A stretch of DNA of 64,000 nucleotides from Halovenus carboxidivorans (GCF_009831575.1 NZ_WUUT01000006.1:1-64000), one strand, 5' to 3'; counted from the stretch's first letter, positions 1 to 8,442 are shown. Notes: generated by a model from the sequence alone, not told the origin. Program-made: numbers and translations.

Positions 1-161
1 TTTACAGACGACCGGGGTTAAGCGTTCGCGTCCCTCGGTGAAAGTGAAACGGCCCCGCCGGGCCGATATTTTACATTCTCTGATACAGAATAGCACTCGT
101 ATGTCATGCGGACACACGACAGTGGGGGTACCGCAGTCGACCCGATCCGGAGGGGATACGG
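1..161 (+). promoter_or_regulatory. Upstream region of the CoA operon
   Basis: No credible coding frame of its own was seen. An AT-rich block at 64-75 (GATATTTTACA-like) is the best TATA candidate. It lies about 90 bp before the first start codon, so a leader is implied. A strong Shine-Dalgarno-like GGAGGGG at 149-155 sits 6 nt before the ATG at 162 and fixes that start, which is less common in haloarchaea where most first genes are leaderless. Confidence 0.5.
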
Positions 162-956
162 ATGGCTGAACCGCTCTCGACCGACGACCTCGCAGTGACG
201 ACCAGCGACGACGGCCTCGTGGTCCGGGCGACCATCGACCGCCCGGACCAGCGCAACGCCCTGGGCGAAACCGTCATCCACGGCCTGCGCGACGTGCTCG
301 ACGCCGCCGACGAGGGCGAGCAACGGGTGGTCGTCATCCGCGGCGCGGAGGGAACCTTCTGCTCCGGCGGGGACATGACGGAGTTCCCAATCGGCCAGGG
401 GACACAGGCCTACCGGGAGAACTTCGGCTCGCTCGCCGGACTGATCGAGAAGATGCACGCGACGGACGCGCTCACCGTCGCGGCCGTCGAGGGGTACTGT
501 CTCGCCGGCGGTCTCGGGCTGGCCAGCGCCTGTGAATTCGTCCTCGCCAGCGCCGACGCCGAGTTCGGGACGCCCGAGGTCGAGGTCGGTCTCTTTCCGG
601 CCCAGGCGATGGCTCCAATCGCCCGTGCGGGCAGCGAGAAGGCGGTGCTCGATCTGCTCTTTACCGGCAAGCGGATCGACGCCGAGCGAGCCAGAGAGAT
701 CGGACTCGTGACCGACGTGGTTCCGGCCGCGGCCCTCGACGAGGAACTCGACGACCTGGTCGACACGCTCGCGGCGAACTCGCCCGTCCTGATCGCGATG
801 GGCAAGGAGGCGTACTACGAGCACCGAGACATGGGATTCGGGGAGGCGCTGGCCTACCTCAAGGAGATGATCACACTGATCGCGATGAGCGACGAGACGG
901 AGGAGGGGATCGACGCCTTCCTGACCGACAGCGAACCGGACTGGCGGGGGCGGTAA
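162..956 (+). CDS. Enoyl-CoA hydratase/isomerase family protein
   Basis: A 264-aa crotonase-fold enzyme, expected to hydrate or isomerise an enoyl-CoA in the cytoplasm. The oxyanion-hole segments are visible: the GTFCSGGDM loop (about residues 65-73) and YCLAGGLGLA (about 111-120). A catalytic-type Glu lies in the later segment near FGTPEVEVGLFP. Length is normal for the family. The start is supported by GGAGGGG 6 nt upstream. It is the first gene of a tight operon (1-bp gap to the BKACE gene, which overlaps the SDR gene), so its substrate is probably an intermediate shared with those enzymes. The exact substrate cannot be read from sequence. Confidence 0.9.
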   Translation: MAEPLSTDDLAVTTSDDGLVVRATIDRPDQRNALGETVIHGLRDVLDAADEGEQRVVVIRGAEGTFCSGGDMTEFPIGQGTQAYRENFGSLAGLIEKMHATDALTVAAVEGYCLAGGLGLASACEFVLASADAEFGTPEVEVGLFPAQAMAPIARAGSEKAVLDLLFTGKRIDAERAREIGLVTDVVPAAALDEELDDLVDTLAANSPVLIAMGKEAYYEHRDMGFGEALAYLKEMITLIAMSDETEEGIDAFLTDSEPDWRGR

Positions 957-957
957 G

Positions 958-1854
958 ATGTCGATCTACGAGCGACAGGACTCCACGAAGGGAAACGACC
1001 CCGAGAAAGTCGTCATCTCGGCGGCGCTGACCGGCGCGTTGACGACCCGCGACCAGTGCGGGGCGATTCCGTATACCCCCGAGGAGATTGCCGAGGAGGC
1101 CGCCGCGGCGCGGGAGGCCGGTGCTGCCGTCGCCCACATCCACGCCCGGACGCCCGACGGCTCTCCGACCTTCGAGACGGAAACGTACCAGCAGATCCAC
1201 GACGAGGTACGCGAGCAGACCGACATCGTCGTCAACTTCTCGACCGGTGCGGTCGGGACGCCGGTCGAGCAACGACTCGAATACGTCGAAGAGGTTGAGC
1301 CGGAGATTGCGGCGCTGAACATGGGGTCGATGAACTACGCGAAGTACTCCGAAGACCGCGAGGATTTCGTCTTCGATATGGTCTTCGACAACCCCTTCTC
1401 GGAGATCACGACCCTCCTGGAGGGGATGAACGACGCCGGCGTCACCCCCGAACTGGAGTGTTTCGACACCGGACACATCGGCAACACCCGCCCGCTGCTG
1501 CGGGAAGGGGTGCTCGACCGACCGTTCCACGTCAGTCTCATCATGGGCGTACTCGGCGGGATTCCGGCGACCGTCGAGAACCTCGCCCACCAGGTCCGGC
1601 AACTGCCCGAGGACTCGACGTGGCAGGTAATCGGTATCAGCCGCGACCAGTGGCCGCTCGTCAGCGCCGCCCTGTCGATGGGCGGCAACGTCCGCGTGGG
1701 ACTGGAGGACAATTTCTACCTGCCCGACGGCGAGATGGCCGAGAGCAACGCCGATCTGGTCGCGGCGGCGGCGGAGATGGCACGACAGGTCGACCGCGAG
1801 CCCGCAACGCCGGAGGAGGCACGCGAGATTCTGGGGGTCGACGATGACGGGTGA
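958..1854 (+). CDS. BKACE (DUF849) beta-keto acid cleavage enzyme
   Basis: A 298-aa TIM-barrel protein of the beta-keto acid cleavage enzyme family, whose founder is 3-keto-5-aminohexanoate cleavage enzyme. The family condenses a beta-keto acid with acetyl-CoA to give acetoacetate and a new acyl-CoA, using a divalent metal. Visible hallmarks are the metal-binding HIHAR (His60, His62), the NMGSMN segment near residue 121, and the GGNVRVGLEDN signature near 241-251. It starts one base after the hydratase stop and overlaps the SDR by 11 nt, so translation is probably coupled. Neighbouring acyl-CoA enzymes fit a CoA-dependent catabolic route. The specific keto acid is unknown. Confidence 0.9.
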   Translation: MSIYERQDSTKGNDPEKVVISAALTGALTTRDQCGAIPYTPEEIAEEAAAAREAGAAVAHIHARTPDGSPTFETETYQQIHDEVREQTDIVVNFSTGAVGTPVEQRLEYVEEVEPEIAALNMGSMNYAKYSEDREDFVFDMVFDNPFSEITTLLEGMNDAGVTPELECFDTGHIGNTRPLLREGVLDRPFHVSLIMGVLGGIPATVENLAHQVRQLPEDSTWQVIGISRDQWPLVSAALSMGGNVRVGLEDNFYLPDGEMAESNADLVAAAAEMARQVDREPATPEEAREILGVDDDG

Positions 1855-2668
1855 GGGCACCGACCGGTTCCCAGAGACGCCGCCCAGCACCGACATCTTC
1901 ACAGAGGATTTGCTCGCCGGCGAGACGGCGCTAATCACCGGCGGCGGCACCGGCATCGGCGAACAGATCGCGCTGGCGTTTGCCGATCACGGCGCGGACG
2001 TGGCGATTGCCAGCCGATCGATGGACCACCTCGAACCGACCGCCGACGCCATCGAGCAGCGCGGCGTCGACGCCTGCGCGACGACTGTCGACGTGCGGGA
2101 TCCGGACCGCGTCGCAGAGATGGTCGACACCGTCGAGGCGGAACTCGGCCCCGTCTCAGTGTTGCTCAACAACGCCGGGGCGAACTTCCTCACGCCCTCC
2201 GAACAGCTCTCGACCAACGGCTGGCGCTCCGTCGTGGGCACGATTCTCGACGGCACTGCCTACTGCACGTTCGAGGTCGGCGAGCGGATGATCGACCGCG
2301 GCGGCGGCGTCATCCTCTCGATGGGCGCGACCAACTCCGTCCGCGGCGCGCCCTACTACGCCCACTCCGGGGCCGGCAAAGCCGGCGTCCACAACCTGAT
2401 GCAGTCGGTCGCGGCGGAGTGGGCGCGGTACGGGATCCGGGCCAACACCATCGCGCCGGGCGTCATCAGGACGGATGGCGTGATGGAGGTGATGGACGAG
2501 GCCACCGCCGACCAACTCGTCGAGGAGGACCTCGCGGCGGATCGACTCGGAACACCGGCGGACTGCGTGCCGATGGCGGTCTTTCTCGCCAGCCCGGCGG
2601 CCGCCTACGTAACGGGATCGTACTTCGTCGTCGACGGCGGGCAGTTGCTCTCGCCGGTGCCGGGCTAA
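1844..2668 (+). CDS. SDR-family oxidoreductase, 2,4-dienoyl-CoA reductase-like
   Basis: A 274-aa Rossmann-fold dehydrogenase. The cofactor loop TGGGTGIG is at residues 32-39 and NNAG at 109-112. Thr/Ala/Ser instead of acidic residues after the second strand favour NADP(H). The classical YxxxK pair is absent: around Lys179 the sequence is YYAHSGAGKAGV, so the nearest Tyr is seven residues away. This resembles the peroxisomal 2,4-dienoyl-CoA reductase branch (HAGSAKAAV-type) rather than ordinary SDRs. The start overlaps the BKACE gene by 11 nt. A reductase acting on an unsaturated acyl-CoA would fit the hydratase two genes upstream. This is inference from motif and context. Confidence 0.85.
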   Translation: MTGEGTDRFPETPPSTDIFTEDLLAGETALITGGGTGIGEQIALAFADHGADVAIASRSMDHLEPTADAIEQRGVDACATTVDVRDPDRVAEMVDTVEAELGPVSVLLNNAGANFLTPSEQLSTNGWRSVVGTILDGTAYCTFEVGERMIDRGGGVILSMGATNSVRGAPYYAHSGAGKAGVHNLMQSVAAEWARYGIRANTIAPGVIRTDGVMEVMDEATADQLVEEDLAADRLGTPADCVPMAVFLASPAAAYVTGSYFVVDGGQLLSPVPG

Positions 2669-2723
2669 CCTCTATTTTTTGGTTCGGAAAGATTTAAATT
2701 TGTTTGATTTCACTTCAAATCAC

Positions 2724-3176
2724 ATGGGGTCCGATGAGCGGATCGAACCGACGCGAGAGTCGACAGGCGTCGTCGTCGAACGGGGCGTCGCGCAGTTCAT
2801 CGACGGGCTCGTGATCCTCGCTATCGCGGTTGCGCTGGGGGTGGCCCTCCGAATTCAGTCCCAGGCCGCGGCGTTGATCGTGACTGCCGTACTCGTGTTC
2901 ACCTACAACACGACTCTGGAAGGGTTCTTGAACGGACAGACGCTCGGAAAACGCCTCGTGGACATCCGGGTGGTCGACCGAAGCGGCGCTCCGCCTTCCC
3001 CCGCGCAAGCGGCGGCCCGAAACGTCCCAGGACTGATCCCAGTCGCAGGGATTGTCCTGCTCGTCGCGGCGCTGGTCGCCATCGCCTCGACCGATCGACG
3101 GCAGCGAGTCTTCGATACGGCCGCCGACACGTTCGTCGTCGGGACCAACTCCCGCCGCCGGGCGTCTTCGTCCTAA
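2724..3176 (+). CDS. RDD family membrane protein
   Basis: A 150-aa protein with the RDD pattern. An N-terminal segment with Arg before TM1 (GVAQFIDGLVILAI) is followed by a second helix, then NGQTLGKRLVDIRVVDRSG, typical of the RDD loop, then a third helix (LIPVAGIVLLVAALVAI). Function of the family is poorly defined; some members are linked to ion exchange. The ATG at 2724 was chosen over an in-frame one at 2679. The latter sits next to the TATA-like TTTAAATTT (about 2692-2700), which places a leaderless start near 2724. Confidence 0.8.
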   Translation: MGSDERIEPTRESTGVVVERGVAQFIDGLVILAIAVALGVALRIQSQAAALIVTAVLVFTYNTTLEGFLNGQTLGKRLVDIRVVDRSGAPPSPAQAAARNVPGLIPVAGIVLLVAALVAIASTDRRQRVFDTAADTFVVGTNSRRRASSS

Positions 3177-3258
3177 CCCGCCCGTATCGCACCGTACGGA
3201 CAGCCGGGTCGATAGTCGGCTCCGAAATGCCCTTGACGGCTCCCGTCGTATCACGGCT

Positions 3259-3894
3259 GTGGAGTTCATCGCAGACCGGAGCCGGAACCCCTTCGACATG
3301 GATCCACCCTGTGAGCGGTTCGTCCCCGGCTACGGCGTCACAGACGCCGACTTCCACGTCATCGGCGACCATCCGGGCGTCCACGGCGGCCTCGCGACGG
3401 GCATCCCCTTCACCGACATGCCGTGGTCCGAGCGGTTCTTCGACGCGCTCCGCGAGGGAGGTCTCCTGCCGGCCGCCGACGGCGACGGCCGGTTCGACTC
3501 CGTCCAGACGTACTTCTCGTATCTGCACATGTGCGAGTTGGACGGCGAACGTCCCGACGACGCCTCGTACGCCGATCTCGAACCGTACTTCGACGCCGAA
3601 CTCCGTGCGATCACCGCACACGTCCTGCTTCCGGTCGGCAAACGGGCGACAGCACACGTCTTCCGGGAGTACACCGCCATCGACGCCGCGACCGTCGAGA
3701 CGGCTGACCTGCACGCGACGGAACAACACGGTTCTGGGTGGCTGATCGTCCCGATCAAGGAGCCGGCGACGTGGACCGACGAGGACGAGCGAGCGCTCGT
3801 CGATCGGCTCCGGGGTCTGCTCGCGTCGGATTACAGGCAGATCTCGGATCTCGGTCGGTTCCAGCCCGACGGAGATCCGTACTTCGTCCGCTGA
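3259..3894 (+). CDS. Uracil-DNA glycosylase-superfamily protein (haloarchaeal type)
   Basis: A 211-aa protein carrying GDHPGVHGG plus GIPF, which matches the first motif of the uracil-DNA glycosylase superfamily (base recognition and water activation). Residues further on include DSVQTYFSYLHMCEL, HVLLPVGKRATAHVFREY and WLIVPIKEP. A clear HPS-type second motif is not seen, so glycosylase activity is not certain. Start: GTG at 3259 gives an N-terminus rich in the NPF-MDPPCE pattern I associate with haloarchaeal members; an ATG at 3298 would remove it. It ends 2 nt before the next gene, suggesting co-transcription. Confidence 0.7.
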   Translation: MEFIADRSRNPFDMDPPCERFVPGYGVTDADFHVIGDHPGVHGGLATGIPFTDMPWSERFFDALREGGLLPAADGDGRFDSVQTYFSYLHMCELDGERPDDASYADLEPYFDAELRAITAHVLLPVGKRATAHVFREYTAIDAATVETADLHATEQHGSGWLIVPIKEPATWTDEDERALVDRLRGLLASDYRQISDLGRFQPDGDPYFVR

Positions 3895-3896
3895 GT

Positions 3897-4547
3897 ATGT
3901 CCCACATTCTCGCTCCCCGAATCACGCAGACGGACCGGAGCAGACGGCTCGCGGCGGCGATTGCGCTGGCCGCCTGGGCCGCCCTCTGCGTGTCTCTGCT
4001 CCGCTCGCTGCTGCCGGCGGACGGCGACCTCCTGTGGGAACTGGTGGTGTTCAGCGGCTTTTTCACCTACTGGACGAACGCCGCAGTCGCGCTCGCCGTG
4101 ACGCTCCCGCTTCTGGCCCCCGAATCGAAGCCGGGACGGTTCTTCCGCCGGGCGAGCGTCGTCACCGGCGTCGCGGTGAGCATCACGCTGGTCGCCGTCG
4201 TCTACGAACTGCTGTTGCGGAGCGGGTGGGGGCCGCTCGGAATCGATCTTCTGCTCGATCTCCTGTTGCACTACCTGATTCCGGCCGCATTCGTGGCGTA
4301 CTGGTGGCTGGTAACGCCGGTCGGCCGGCTCTCCTGGCGCGGGCCGCTGTCGTGGCTGGCTTACCCCGCCGGATACGCCGGGTTCGTCCTCGTCCGCGGG
4401 GCACTCACCGGCACCTATCCGTATCCCTTTCTGGATGTCGGAGCGCGCGGCTATCTGACGGTCCTCTCGAACGTCGGTGCGATCGGGGTGGCTTTTCTCC
4501 TTCTCGGCTCAGTGTTCGTCGGTCTCGGGCGACTGACCGGGCGCTGA
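3897..4547 (+). CDS. Pr6Pr-like family membrane protein
   Basis: A 216-aa integral membrane protein with about six predicted helices. Features typical of the Pr6Pr/FAR-17a-like group are FSGFFTYWTNAAVALAV after TM1, LLLHYLIPAAFVAYW in the middle, and GYAGFVLVRGALTGTYPYPFLDV before the last helix. No enzymatic function is established for the prokaryotic members. It starts 2 nt after the glycosylase-like gene. Its end runs 39 nt into the end of the oppositely oriented MATE gene, a tail-to-tail overlap. Confidence 0.75.
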   Translation: MSHILAPRITQTDRSRRLAAAIALAAWAALCVSLLRSLLPADGDLLWELVVFSGFFTYWTNAAVALAVTLPLLAPESKPGRFFRRASVVTGVAVSITLVAVVYELLLRSGWGPLGIDLLLDLLLHYLIPAAFVAYWWLVTPVGRLSWRGPLSWLAYPAGYAGFVLVRGALTGTYPYPFLDVGARGYLTVLSNVGAIGVAFLLLGSVFVGLGRLTGR

Positions 4548-6104
4548 GTCGGCCGTCGGGGCGATATCGTCGGCCGTGGTCTCCGCTGGCTCGTCGATGT
4601 ACGCCTCCTTCCAGCCCCCCCGGAGCAGCCACGGCACCGCGACCGCGGCGCCGATGATGTTGCCGACGGCCATCCCGATCCAGATGCCGGTCTCGTCCCA
4701 GCCGAGTCCGAACACGAGCAGACAGACGGTCCCGACCCGGCCCACCCACAGCGTGATGATCGAGATGACCATTGCGGTCTTCGTGTTGCCGGCCCCTCGG
4801 AACGCCCCGAGGATGACCTGCGTGACCCCGATAAAGGCGAACTCGACCGAGCGGGTCCGGACGTACTCCACGCCGCTGGCCACCGTCGCGGGGGCGTCGG
4901 GCACGTCTCCGAGGAAGACGCCGACGATCGGTTCGGTGGCGACGACGGCGACGACGGCGACCACCAGCATGACGCCGGCGGCCGTCGTGACGGCGAGATA
5001 GATCGACCGGGTCGCCCTGTCGGGGCGGTTCGCCCCGAGGTTCTGTCCGACCATCGTGTCGATTGCCCGGCCGAGACCCATCGCCGGCAGAAACACCAGC
5101 GAGACGATCCGGTTACCCAGCCCGTAGGCGGCGACGACCGCGGGTGAGAAGCCGACGACGATGGCGACGAGCGTGATCTGCGCCAGCGCGTTCATGGAGT
5201 TTTCGACCATGCTCGGGACGCCGAGCCTGACGATATCCTCGATGAACCCGAGGTTCGGCCGCAGGTGCGCGAGCCGCACTGTGGGTCCGATTCCCGTCCA
5301 GAACAGCAGATAGAGCCCGATCGCACTCGCGGCACCGCGGGCGATGATCGTCGCCAGCGCCGCCCCCTCGATGCCGAACCCGGTGAAGCCGGTCGCCGCG
5401 AACAGCGCCGATTCGACTCCGCCGAGCGCGACGAGGCCCAACAGCGGGTTCCCCTGGAATCCGAAGATGAGGAAGGGGTTGATGAGGACGTTCGCGACGA
5501 CGGAGAGCACCATCACGTACATCGGCGTTCGGGTGTCGCCGTAGCCGCGCAGGATCGCCGTGAAGACGAAAAAGCCGAACAGGAAGGGGATGCCGAGGAA
5601 GAACACCTCCATGTAATCGGCCGCCAGCGGGATGATCCGGTCGCTGGTCTCCTGTGCCGACGGGAGCAGTTCCAGCCCCGGCCTCGTCAGGAGGTAGCCG
5701 ACGGCGGCGATGACCACCGAGAGGGCGCTGACGAAGGAGACGGTCTGTCCGGCGACCAGCCCGGCGGACCGCTCTCCCCCCGCGCCCGTGTACTGGGCGA
5801 CGAGGATCGCACCCGCGGTGGTGAAACCGGCAGCGATGGAGATCAGCAGGAAAATGAGCGGAAAGGCGAGGCTGATCGCAGCGACGGCGTCCGCAGAGAG
5901 CCGACCGAGATACAGCGTGTCGACGACGTTGTAGGTGACCTGCAACAGTTGGATGATGACGACCGGCCAGGCGAGGTGAAACAGCGGGCGCAGGAGACTC
6001 CCCTCCGTGATCGACTCCCGGCGTTCGTCCGCGTCGTCGGCCTCGGACCGCTGTTCGTCCGTCTCGGAGGGCGGGCCGTTGGCCTCGGTCGACTCGTCGC
6101 TCAC
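4509..6104 (-). CDS. MATE family efflux transporter
   Basis: A 531-aa membrane protein with about 12 helices arranged as two homologous halves, the usual size for NorM/DinF-type MATE antiporters. These export cationic organic compounds using Na+ or H+ gradients. After an acidic N-terminal tail (about 40 residues rich in Asp/Glu), the first half begins with LFHLAWPVVIIQLLQVTYNVVDTLYLGRL. The second half repeats this plan with LGVPSMVENSMNALAQITLVAIVVGF. The family-conserved GAFRGAGNTKTAM and MGLGRAIDTMVGQNLGA are both visible. Substrate is unknown. It converges on the Pr6Pr-like gene with an overlapping 3' end. Confidence 0.9.
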   Translation of the reverse strand: MSDESTEANGPPSETDEQRSEADDADERRESITEGSLLRPLFHLAWPVVIIQLLQVTYNVVDTLYLGRLSADAVAAISLAFPLIFLLISIAAGFTTAGAILVAQYTGAGGERSAGLVAGQTVSFVSALSVVIAAVGYLLTRPGLELLPSAQETSDRIIPLAADYMEVFFLGIPFLFGFFVFTAILRGYGDTRTPMYVMVLSVVANVLINPFLIFGFQGNPLLGLVALGGVESALFAATGFTGFGIEGAALATIIARGAASAIGLYLLFWTGIGPTVRLAHLRPNLGFIEDIVRLGVPSMVENSMNALAQITLVAIVVGFSPAVVAAYGLGNRIVSLVFLPAMGLGRAIDTMVGQNLGANRPDRATRSIYLAVTTAAGVMLVVAVVAVVATEPIVGVFLGDVPDAPATVASGVEYVRTRSVEFAFIGVTQVILGAFRGAGNTKTAMVISIITLWVGRVGTVCLLVFGLGWDETGIWIGMAVGNIIGAAVAVPWLLRGGWKEAYIDEPAETTADDIAPTADSAPGQSPETDEH

Positions 6105-6190
6105 TACAGCCCCCCTCGGCCGGGAGGAACCTCAACGTTCTGATCCGTCGAATCGCTACGCTCAAACGGCTCGGGACACGCAACTCGTGT

Positions 6191-6658
6191 ATGATCAGGC
6201 TCGTCTGGGGAACCGGCCACGCCGCGACCGGCAAGGCCTCCTTCGACGCGGCGCTCGCCGACGCCGGTCTCCACCAGTACAACCTCCGGACGCTCTCCTC
6301 GGTCATCCCCGCCGGGGCCTCCCTGGAACTCGCCGAGACCGCGCCGGATCTCGGTCCGACCGGCAACGCGCTCGACGTCGTCCTGGCGCGACAGACGAGT
6401 CCGCCGGGTGCCCGCGCCGCGGCCGGATTGGCGTGGGTCCGCGGCGAGGACGGTGCGGGGATCTTCTACGAAGCCGCCGATACCGACCCCGAGACGGTAG
6501 GCGAACTGCTCCGTGTCGGCATCGAGCGGGGCTGTTACATCCGGGACCTGGACTACGGCGGCGTCGAGACGAAAATCGTGACGGCGGACTCCGCCCCGGA
6601 CGAGTACACGACCGCCGTCGTCGTCGCGGCCTACGGCGACAGCGAGCCGCTGCTGTGA
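6191..6658 (+). CDS. pdaD: Pyruvoyl-dependent arginine decarboxylase
   Basis: A 155-aa proenzyme of the PvlArgDC family that converts arginine to agmatine. It is expected to self-cleave at Ser36-Ser37 in TLSSVIPAG, giving a beta chain and a pyruvoyl-capped alpha chain. The usual later features are present (APDLGPTGNALDVVLA, then AAAGLAWV). Agmatine in archaea feeds polyamine synthesis and agmatidine formation on tRNA-Ile2. Length is normal. It stands alone, its stop 1 nt before the stop of the convergent ASCH gene. Confidence 0.9.
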   Translation: MIRLVWGTGHAATGKASFDAALADAGLHQYNLRTLSSVIPAGASLELAETAPDLGPTGNALDVVLARQTSPPGARAAAGLAWVRGEDGAGIFYEAADTDPETVGELLRVGIERGCYIRDLDYGGVETKIVTADSAPDEYTTAVVVAAYGDSEPLL

Positions 6659-6659
6659 G

Positions 6660-6977
6660 CTACTCGACGCGCTCGACGCGGTGGCGGACCACGTCGGTGT
6701 CGTCGTCCCACTCGAAGTCGCCGCCGTGTGCGCGGACCATCCGCTGCTTGTAGGCGTCCAGATCCTCCGACCCCTCGCGGCGGGCGTCCTCGTCGGTCAT
6801 ATCGCCCAACTTCCGCTCGGTCACGTCGACGACCTCGAACGTGTCGCCGTCGAGTTCGAAGGTATCGCCCTCGTCGGCGTACTGCTGGCCGCGGTGGATC
6901 TGCGTCATCTCGCCGGCCGCGACCGCTTCGAGCGTCTTCTCGTTCGGGAACAGGGACTCGGGATCGATCGTTGCCAT
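6660..6977 (-). CDS. ASCH domain protein
   Basis: A 105-aa acidic protein. It has the ASCH/PUA-like core: an opening helix (NEKTLEAVAAGEMTQIHRGQQYADEGDTF), then ELDGDTFEVVDVTERKLGDMTDEDARREG, where the family's strand-turn and DEDA-R-EG helix are recognisable. A late GGDFEWDDDTDVVRHRVERV strand follows. ASCH domains are proposed RNA-binding modules; some haloarchaeal and bacterial members act on modified nucleosides. ATG at 6977 was chosen over an in-frame ATG nine codons upstream because the shorter form matches the family N-terminus MATIDPESLFP. Confidence 0.75.
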   Translation of the reverse strand: MATIDPESLFPNEKTLEAVAAGEMTQIHRGQQYADEGDTFELDGDTFEVVDVTERKLGDMTDEDARREGSEDLDAYKQRMVRAHGGDFEWDDDTDVVRHRVERVE

Positions 6978-7090
6978 CTCGTCCTGTCGTTGGACTGTGG
7001 ACACAAGAAAGCATCCGCTGTCGCCGCTTCACCCCGTCTCGGTCGCGGCAAACCACACAATTTAGTACGCCCAGTCTCGTGGTGGCCTGT

Positions 7091-7318
7091 ATGGACATCT
7101 CCTACGACGACAAACTGGCGGTGCTCGGCCTCGTCGCCGGCGGCTACGTCTTGGTCACGGTCATCGGGACGCTTCTCGGCCAACCCTGGGCGACGGCGGC
7201 GGAGGGCATCGTCGGCCTCGTTCAGGTTGTCGGCATCCTGCTTTCTATCCTCGTCGCGGCGATTCTGGTTCTCGTCACCCAGGATTACGATGTCGGCGAA
7301 CTGCTCTCGCTCGGCTAA
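7091..7318 (+). CDS. Small two-helix membrane protein, hypothetical
   Basis: A 75-aa protein with two hydrophobic helices (about residues 9-28 and 38-62) and an acidic C-terminus (TQDYDVGELLSLG). It probably sits in the cytoplasmic membrane. No catalytic motif is visible and I do not recognise a named family. Its stop overlaps the stop of the convergent GTPase gene by 4 nt. Confidence 0.65.
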   Translation: MDISYDDKLAVLGLVAGGYVLVTVIGTLLGQPWATAAEGIVGLVQVVGILLSILVAAILVLVTQDYDVGELLSLG

Positions 7319-8292
7319 CGGTCCTCGTCGATCGGCAACTCCGGCTCGTATCCGACCGCCTCGATCATCGCATCGAGCACTTCTTCGACGTTCTCTCCGG
7401 TCGTGACACTCATCGTGTACTCCGCCTCCGCCGGCGGGTCGCCGTCGAACCGGTCCCGCTTGTTCGCGACGGTAATCACCGGCACGTCGAACCGCGCGAC
7501 GATGTCGGCGCGCAGGTCAAGTTGCACGTCCAGCGGGTAGCCGCAGTCGCCGCTGGGATCGAGCACGACCATGACGGCGTCACCGGCGTGTTCGAGCGCG
7601 CTGACCGCCTGCGATTCGGAGTCGTTGCGCTCCTCTGGGGGTCGGTCGAGCAGCCCCGGCGTGTCGATCAGTTGATACCGGATGTGGTTCGCTTCGACGT
7701 GGCCGACCTGGATGTCTGTCGTCGTAAACGGATACGAGGCCTCCTCGTTGCTCGCCCGGGTCACCTCGTTGACGAAAGAGGACTTGCCGACGTTCGGGTA
7801 GCCGGCGACGACGATGGTCGGTTCGTCCGGGCGGATATCGGGGAGTCCCCGCAACTGCTCGCGGGCGTCGGCAACGGCGAGGAGGTCGTCTTCGACCTCC
7901 TCGACCACGTCGGCAATCCGGGCAAACGCCTGTTTGCGGAACTTCGTCGCCGTCTCCAGATCACCAGACAGCCGGGGTTCGTACTCGTATCTGATCTCGG
8001 TGGCCTTGTTGCTCGCCCAACTCAGCTCGTTGAGGTGCTGGCGCAGGGCGTCGGCGTCGACGATCGCGTCTGCAAGCTCGTAGTAGAACGGATCGAGACG
8101 ATCGAAATCCGGCCAGTCGGTCACGACGTTTTCGAGGTTGTCGGAGACGATGTTCGCCGCCGTCAGCAACATCGACTGCTGGGCGTCGGTGCCGGCTTTC
8201 GCTCGGCCCGCCCGGGCGGCCCGGGAAAACGCCTTGTCCAGGAGCTCGTCGCTCCGGGGCGTCGTCGGCAGATTCTCGAATGGGTGGCTCAT
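7315..8292 (-). CDS. NOG1-like OBG-family GTPase
   Basis: A 325-aa GTPase resembling NOG1, a ribosome large-subunit assembly factor. An N-terminal helical region (residues 1-150, including FYYELADAIVDADALRQHL) precedes the G domain. G1 is GYPNVGKSS (164-172), followed by YPFTTTDIQVGH (switch I), the DTPGLLDRP G3 (near 214) and NKRD as G4 (near 278). Archaeal NOG1 lacks the long eukaryotic C-terminus, as here. It likely acts on 50S maturation in the cytosol. It converges with the small membrane protein (4-nt overlap) and diverges from the response regulator gene. Confidence 0.9.
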   Translation of the reverse strand: MSHPFENLPTTPRSDELLDKAFSRAARAGRAKAGTDAQQSMLLTAANIVSDNLENVVTDWPDFDRLDPFYYELADAIVDADALRQHLNELSWASNKATEIRYEYEPRLSGDLETATKFRKQAFARIADVVEEVEDDLLAVADAREQLRGLPDIRPDEPTIVVAGYPNVGKSSFVNEVTRASNEEASYPFTTTDIQVGHVEANHIRYQLIDTPGLLDRPPEERNDSESQAVSALEHAGDAVMVVLDPSGDCGYPLDVQLDLRADIVARFDVPVITVANKRDRFDGDPPAEAEYTMSVTTGENVEEVLDAMIEAVGYEPELPIDEDR

Positions 8293-8389
8293 TGTCCGTC
8301 TCTACCGGGTGCGGACTGAAAAGACCGTCTGTTCCGCGGACTCGCCGTTTCAACTGTCGGTGTCGGCGCCGTGGATTGTCATAGGCGGT

Positions 8390-8437
8390 ACCTAACTGGT
8401 TTGTTGTTTATCGTCTGTCGAACACTAACTAGTTATC
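8390..8437 (+). promoter_or_regulatory. Two Bat/bop UAS-like elements before the response regulator gene
   Basis: ACCTAACTGGTTTGT at 8390-8404 and CACTAACTAGTTATC at 8423-8437 both resemble the bacterio-opsin upstream activating sequence (consensus ACCcnactagTTnGG, recalled from the Bat regulon). The second contains a perfect 10-bp palindrome, TAACTAGTTA (8426-8435). It lies 41-55 bp before the ATG at 8478, close to the spacing known for bop. A third copy lies at 46989-47003. Confidence 0.45.
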
Positions 8438-8442
8438 CTGAG

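Noticed and set aside
18-824. Minus-strand 268-codon frame across the hydratase gene
   Set aside because: Antisense shadow of an intact enoyl-CoA hydratase with a Shine-Dalgarno site; no protein-like motif.
5113-6366. Long 417-codon open frame opposite-frame to the MATE gene
   Set aside because: It is Arg-rich, has no domain, and lies on the same strand in a shifted frame of a clear 12-helix transporter. GC-rich haloarchaeal DNA gives many such shadow frames.
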